Shown: piece after piece, positions 60,424-64,000 of the stretch
Numbering within the stretch: the first letter of the stretch is position 1
How the letters are laid out: each line of letters begins with the position of its first letter
DNA from: Bacillus_AB infantis_C
GTDB taxonomy: Bacteria > Bacillota > Bacilli > Bacillales > Cytobacillaceae
DNA: 64,000 bases
Direction of reading: 5' to 3'
Assembly: GCF_050107595.1 (NCBI RefSeq)
Contig: NZ_JBNILH010000008.1
Location: 62,001-126,000 of the forward strand
Notes under the pieces: model-generated
Database searches by the model: none
The model's input: only the letters and a program-made list of their open reading frames with translations
Told to the model about the DNA's origin: nothing
Made by a program: the position numbers and the translations under genes

Positions 60424-61572
60424 TTATTCGCAGCCGGATTCTGCTCTTTCGCCGGTATGCAGGGGCAAAGTCATGCTGAAAATGGTTTTATCATAGTCTG
60501 ATTCACAGGAAAGGAAGCCTTTATGCTTTTCGATGATTTCCCGGCAGACAAACAGCCCCAGTCCGGTTCCCAGTTTTTTGGTCGTAACAAAAGGTTCAAA
60601 GATGGAACTTAGCAGATGCTCAGGTATTTGCGGCCCATTATTTCTGATTTCGAGCCGTACATAAGAGTCTGAAGTCATGAATGAGATTATTTCAATGATT
60701 GGATCCTCCCTATAGGGGTTCAATACATCGATGGCATTAAAAATAATATTGATGAGCACCTGGCGGATTTCATCTTCATAGCCGCAAAGGTGGGTGTTTT
60801 CATCGATTTCCTTTATAATGCGAACTTTGGCATCCAATATGCTTGGATACAGGAAATTCAGCACCTCTTCAACCAAGCTGTTCAGGTTAAACGTAGTTTT
60901 TTCCTTTCCAATAAGCTCCTTCTTGGATAATAACAGGAATTGCGAGATGCGGAAATTAAGCTGTTCGAGCTCATTGGAAATGATATCTAAATAATTCATG
61001 GGAGGGTTTTCAGCTTTAAGCAATTGAACAAAACCCTGGATGGAAGTCAGCGGATTTCTGAATTCATGTATAAAGCTGGATGTCATTTGTCCCAGAAGTG
61101 TTAGGCGGTCTTTATGGGTTGAATTAATAAATTCTGTTTTTTCATCAATAATCTTATTCTTGGCATCTGTATAATGGCTGACAGCATAATAAAGAAATTT
61201 ATCAAAACACACGTTGATCCTGTCAATCCATTTCTGCAGATCATCCCAGTGTACATCAACCCGGTTGAGATTTTTATAAATGATGGACCGGCCCATATTT
61301 ACATTGTAGACAAATTCTCCGATGTTGATATTGGCTTTCACCCGCTGAGAGGCAATTTTGATGGCGAGCTGCTGAAGATAGACATCCAGATCCAGTTCTG
61401 ACTTGGACAAACTGGTCAGGATCAGGCTGAACATTGCTTCTCCGTTTTCTTTTATATAATCTTTGAAAGGATCTGTCTCTGTTAAAACAATCTCTTTATT
61501 CCATTGCTCCAGAAGTATATGCTTCTCTCTTTCAAGAAAATCAAGCAGCTTTTGATTTGATAGTGATAACAT
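60424..61572 (-). CDS. Soluble sensor histidine kinase with RsbRD-like N-terminus
   Basis: 382 residues with no membrane helix. Residues 1-130 are an all-helical sensor part resembling RsbRD/KinB-type N-terminal domains (FVYNVNMGRSIIYKNLN). HisKA: GQMTSSFIHEFRNPLTSIQG; ATPase: INIIFNAIDVLNPYRED and GTGLGLFVCREIIEKHKG. This kinase type in Bacillus often feeds the sporulation phosphorelay (Kin family). ATG after CGGAGGGTAAA. No response regulator gene adjoins, consistent with an orphan phosphorelay kinase. Confidence 0.82.
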   Translation of the reverse strand: MLSLSNQKLLDFLEREKHILLEQWNKEIVLTETDPFKDYIKENGEAMFSLILTSLSKSELDLDVYLQQLAIKIASQRVKANINIGEFVYNVNMGRSIIYKNLNRVDVHWDDLQKWIDRINVCFDKFLYYAVSHYTDAKNKIIDEKTEFINSTHKDRLTLLGQMTSSFIHEFRNPLTSIQGFVQLLKAENPPMNYLDIISNELEQLNFRISQFLLLSKKELIGKEKTTFNLNSLVEEVLNFLYPSILDAKVRIIKEIDENTHLCGYEDEIRQVLINIIFNAIDVLNPYREDPIIEIISFMTSDSYVRLEIRNNGPQIPEHLLSSIFEPFVTTKKLGTGLGLFVCREIIEKHKGFLSCESDYDKTIFSMTLPLHTGERAESGCE

Positions 61573-61898
61573 TTTACCCTCCGCCTATCTTTTTGACTAT
61601 TAACCTTGCTGTATTAACATTCGCCTACAATATGATAAATCCTCCGGAATTTTCTTTGGAATTTACAGAAATTTATCGAAAGTTCGGGGATCGGGTCTCA
61701 AAGCGTAAAATCATAAGTGTTTATGTAAAATAATGGATGGTTAATGTGACCTATTAAAAAAGCGTCAGTTTAATCTGAATGGTATAGGGCATAAAAAAGT
61801 ACAGGGATTTATGAAATACCTATACATAAAAGTTATACCGGCTTTTATAATGTGTTAGAATTGGTGTAATATTACACTGGAAAAGGGTGGCGCGAATA
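61573..61898. other. Intergenic promoter region
   Basis: About 325 bp between divergent genes, AT-rich, no ORF or RNA motif recognised. Confidence 0.5.
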
Positions 61899-62372
61899 TT
61901 GACACGAGAAGAAATTATAATGAAGGTTTCAGAAAAGCTCCGCCTTATTCGTACAGAGGCAGGCTACACCCAGGATAAGATGGCGGATATCATCGGAATC
62001 TCAAAAAAAACACTAGTTCAGATTGAAAAGGGCAGAGCTTATGCAGGCTGGTCTACAGTAGTGGCTGTCTGTGCCCTGTTCCGTGAAACTGAAACCGTGC
62101 AATTCCTATTTGGGAATGAACCGCTTGAAGTGCTCGAAACCATCGCAAGGGAAGGGATTGATTATCGTAAAGAAAAAACCCTTGGAGGAAAAATATGGTG
62201 GAGAGAGGTCGAGAGAAAAGGAAGATATGTTCTTCAGCAGAATATCATAAGCCAGCATTTCCGGATTATAGATGAAGACCTGTACAGGATTTACAGCAGT
62301 TTTGATGAAGAGATATCAAAAGAACGCTTTTTTGAAATTGCGAGAGGGGCAGATGCGGACAAGCAACCCTGA
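61899..62372 (+). CDS. XRE-family helix-turn-helix protein
   Basis: 157 residues from TTG 61899, 8 nt after AAAAGGGTG (GTG 61887 and ATG 61920 are alternatives). Residues 15-70 are a helix-turn-helix (LIRTEAGYTQDKMADIIGIS..TLVQIEKGRAYAG). The rest has no known domain (LGGKIWWREVERKGRYVLQQ, ... FRIIDEDLYRIYSSFDEE). Function unknown; terminator follows. Confidence 0.78.
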   Translation: MTREEIIMKVSEKLRLIRTEAGYTQDKMADIIGISKKTLVQIEKGRAYAGWSTVVAVCALFRETETVQFLFGNEPLEVLETIAREGIDYRKEKTLGGKIWWREVERKGRYVLQQNIISQHFRIIDEDLYRIYSSFDEEISKERFFEIARGADADKQP

Positions 62373-62405
62373 CTTGGAAGAGAGCCTGTGCATGGAGAGA
62401 GAAAG

Positions 62406-62441
62406 AAACGCTAAGATACTGGGTATCTTAGCGTTTTTTGT
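62406..62441 (+). terminator. Terminator of the XRE gene
   Basis: AACGCTAAGATAC/GTATCTTAGCGTT 13-bp stem, T6. Confidence 0.9.
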
Positions 62442-62456
62442 ATGAGCCGGAAATGA

Positions 62457-62972
62457 TTATTTCGCAATCAGCACAGGGCACGGAGCCTGTTTGGCGATAT
62501 TGCTGCTGACGCTTCCCAGGAACATCCGCTTCAGCCCGCCTTTTCCGGAGTTTCCGACAATGATCAGATCGGCTCCTTCTGCCGAAGCGTAATCACAGAT
62601 GCTTTCTGCAGGGCTGCCGTCAAGAGAATCATATTTTGCCTGGATATTATGGGGTTCAAGCTCCTGTTTGGCTTTATAGAATGCGTCATCCACGCTGTTT
62701 GAGATAATGGCGTGTGTTGGAGGATTTGGGTCATCATGCCTGATTGACATAGGAGGAATCTGGATCCCTTCCAGCATATATCCGTTTGTTCTTACCGGCT
62801 CCACTCTCTTTTCATTATCAGTCATTACGTTTTCTACCTTTTCGTCATAGACATTTGCAACCAGTACATGTGCCTCCGGGTTTCCTTTTGCCATCTGAAC
62901 GGCAAGCTGCAGTGCCTTATTGCTGCCTTCGGTATCATCATAGCCGACTACAATCCGATTGAATTGATTCAT
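62457..62972 (-). CDS. Universal stress protein
   Basis: 171 residues from ATG 62972, 8 nt after AAAGGA. USP fold: RIVVGYDDTEGSNKALQLAV at the start and the ATP-binding GADLIIVGNSGKGGLKRMFLGSVSSNIAKQAPCPVLI at the end (G-x2-G-x9-G-S/T type). Role in stress survival inferred from the family. An extra loop of about 25 residues sits in the middle. Confidence 0.9.
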   Translation of the reverse strand: MNQFNRIVVGYDDTEGSNKALQLAVQMAKGNPEAHVLVANVYDEKVENVMTDNEKRVEPVRTNGYMLEGIQIPPMSIRHDDPNPPTHAIISNSVDDAFYKAKQELEPHNIQAKYDSLDGSPAESICDYASAEGADLIIVGNSGKGGLKRMFLGSVSSNIAKQAPCPVLIAK

Positions 62973-63238
62973 TGTCATCATCCTTTCTTAATAGGAGATT
63001 TGTGATTATTTTCTATTTACCCATATTTCCGATAAAAGAATCCTGCCTGTTTGAGCTGCATCAAAATTTTGTACCCCTATAAAAGGGGGAACACTTTCGG
63101 ATTATATAAAAGTGCCCAAACTGCTAATAAGGATAATTATGGTTTATATCCCATCATTTTTGAGTAAAAGTCTTTAAGAAAATTGTTTACAGTATGATAA
63201 GAAGTCACCAAGACAGTTTCAATAAAGGTTGTGATTAA

Positions 63239-64000
63239 ATGAGCAATACAAGAGAAGGCAGAAATAAACAAAATCGAATCTATAGACTAAAACGGATTTT
63301 ACAAATCGTCCTTTTATTTTCTTCTACATCGATCCTCGGCTTCCTTAGTTTCTTTTACTTTCAAGGCAAGGACGCGGATATCAGCAATCTGGAGGACGGG
63401 ATGTCACAGCCCACGGTCATTTACGATTACAGCGGGGAAGAGGCAAGCAAAATTTCAGCAAGCAAAAATGAAGGCCTCCGTGCGGACCAGATGCCTGACA
63501 GCCTGAAAAATGCAGTAGTCGCAATTGAAGATAAAAGATTTTATGAACACAGCGGCATTGACTACAAAGGGATTATGAGAGCGCTGTTCACTAATATCAA
63601 AGCTGGCGGTGTAGTCGAAGGCGGGAGCACCATTACACAGCAGCTGACGAAGAATGCGCTGCTCACCCATGAAAAAACATACAAGCGGAAGATGGAAGAG
63701 TTTTTCCTGGCAAGGGAAATAGATAAGAAATATTCAAAGGAAGAAATCCTTCAGATGTATTTGAATCAGATTTATTTTGGGGAAGGGGCATGGGGGGTCA
63801 AAAATGCTGCCCTTAAATACTTTGGCAAAGATGCCGAAGATCTGACCATAAGCGAGTCGGCCATTCTGGCGGGGATCATCAAGGCCCCTTCGGCCCTGAA
63901 TCCAATCGGCCATCCCAAAGAGGCGGTTGAACGGCGGGATACTGTCCTGCTCCAAATGAAGGAGCAGAACTATATTTCTGCCAGTGAATATGAACAAGCC
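63239..64000 (+). CDS. Class A penicillin-binding protein, N-terminal part (runs off window)
   Basis: ATG 63239 behind AAAGGTTGTGATTAA; the frame is open to the window end (254 residues seen). Cytoplasmic basic start, membrane helix ILQIVLLFSSTSILGFLSFF, then the glycosyltransferase motifs EDKRFYEHSGIDYKG, GGSTITQQLTKN, KRKMEEFFLAREIDKKYSKE and ILQMYLNQIYFGEGAWG. Polymerises lipid II and, in the missing part, should cross-link peptides. Looks closest to PBP2d (PbpG) or PBP1-like forms; name not assigned. Confidence 0.9.
   Translation, partial: MSNTREGRNKQNRIYRLKRILQIVLLFSSTSILGFLSFFYFQGKDADISNLEDGMSQPTVIYDYSGEEASKISASKNEGLRADQMPDSLKNAVVAIEDKRFYEHSGIDYKGIMRALFTNIKAGGVVEGGSTITQQLTKNALLTHEKTYKRKMEEFFLAREIDKKYSKEEILQMYLNQIYFGEGAWGVKNAALKYFGKDAEDLTISESAILAGIIKAPSALNPIGHPKEAVERRDTVLLQMKEQNYISASEYEQA

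Overview
The window looks like chromosomal DNA of an endospore-forming member of the Bacillaceae (Bacillus sensu lato, of the Mesobacillus/Cytobacillus kind). Reasons: strong AGGAGG ribosome binding sites with frequent TTG/GTG starts, T-tailed intrinsic terminators, the sporulation gene spoVR, and long gene-order agreement with the B. subtilis yhc-yhd region (yhcT-yhcU-yhcX-pgcA-yhcY-yhcZ-yhdA-yhdB-yhdC-spoVR). No identification was run; names rest on motifs, lengths and synteny recalled from knowledge.

Layout. 1-17.4 kb: end of a HelD/UvrD-like helicase, a lipoprotein, a GlsB-type membrane protein, yhcT/yhcU, a bdbC-thioredoxin pair, yhcX, pgcA, the yhcYZ two-component system, a flavin reductase, an MFS transporter, yhdB, a DUF3889 protein, spoVR and a small exported protein. 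17.6-28.9 kb: a metal/metalloid island with a flavin monooxygenase-MarR-flavin monooxygenase-MFS cluster, arsR-arsB-arsC, a PCYCGC lipoprotein, cadC-cadA and trxB. 28.9-38.8 kb: a 227-bp repeat, a tRNA-like RNA with its own promoter and terminator, a Fur-box-controlled unknown gene, tetR-swrC, padR-chrA, an orphan yybP-ykoY (Mn) riboswitch, a kinase-like protein and small Cys-rich proteins. 38.9-50.7 kb: natK-natR divergent from natA-natB, an MFS pump, an InhA-type metalloprotease, a YihY protein, pbuG behind a guanine riboswitch, and a nitroreductase. 50.8-64 kb: an XRE-PAS/STAS/B12-binding operon, an OmpR-type two-component system, a tandem array of hairpins, mpfA (yhdP) with a frameshifted merR, a V4R-like/STAS protein, an acetyltransferase, a sensor kinase, an XRE regulator, a universal stress protein and the start of a class A penicillin-binding protein.

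Most interesting: two adjacent genes in the metal island, cadA and the PCYCGC lipoprotein, each have an in-frame TGA exactly where the first Cys of a CxxC motif belongs (UxxC). The frame stays intact on both sides, and in both genes a short hairpin follows the TGA with its apical loop starting 21-22 nt downstream. This suggests selenocysteine (or other UGA recoding) in a cadmium/arsenic resistance island; the conventional ORFs 25517..27478 and 24403..24753 would be mis-annotated fragments. Selenocysteine machinery genes are not in this window, so the claim needs the rest of the genome.

Other signals: a B12-photosensor-like/STAS/XRE operon suggesting light input to a stressosome-like or transcriptional output; a 53-bp-period array of about eight hairpins that read as intrinsic terminators on the minus strand; a perfect Fur box on an unknown gene; an Mn riboswitch that has lost its gene; and a merR gene broken by one missing G.
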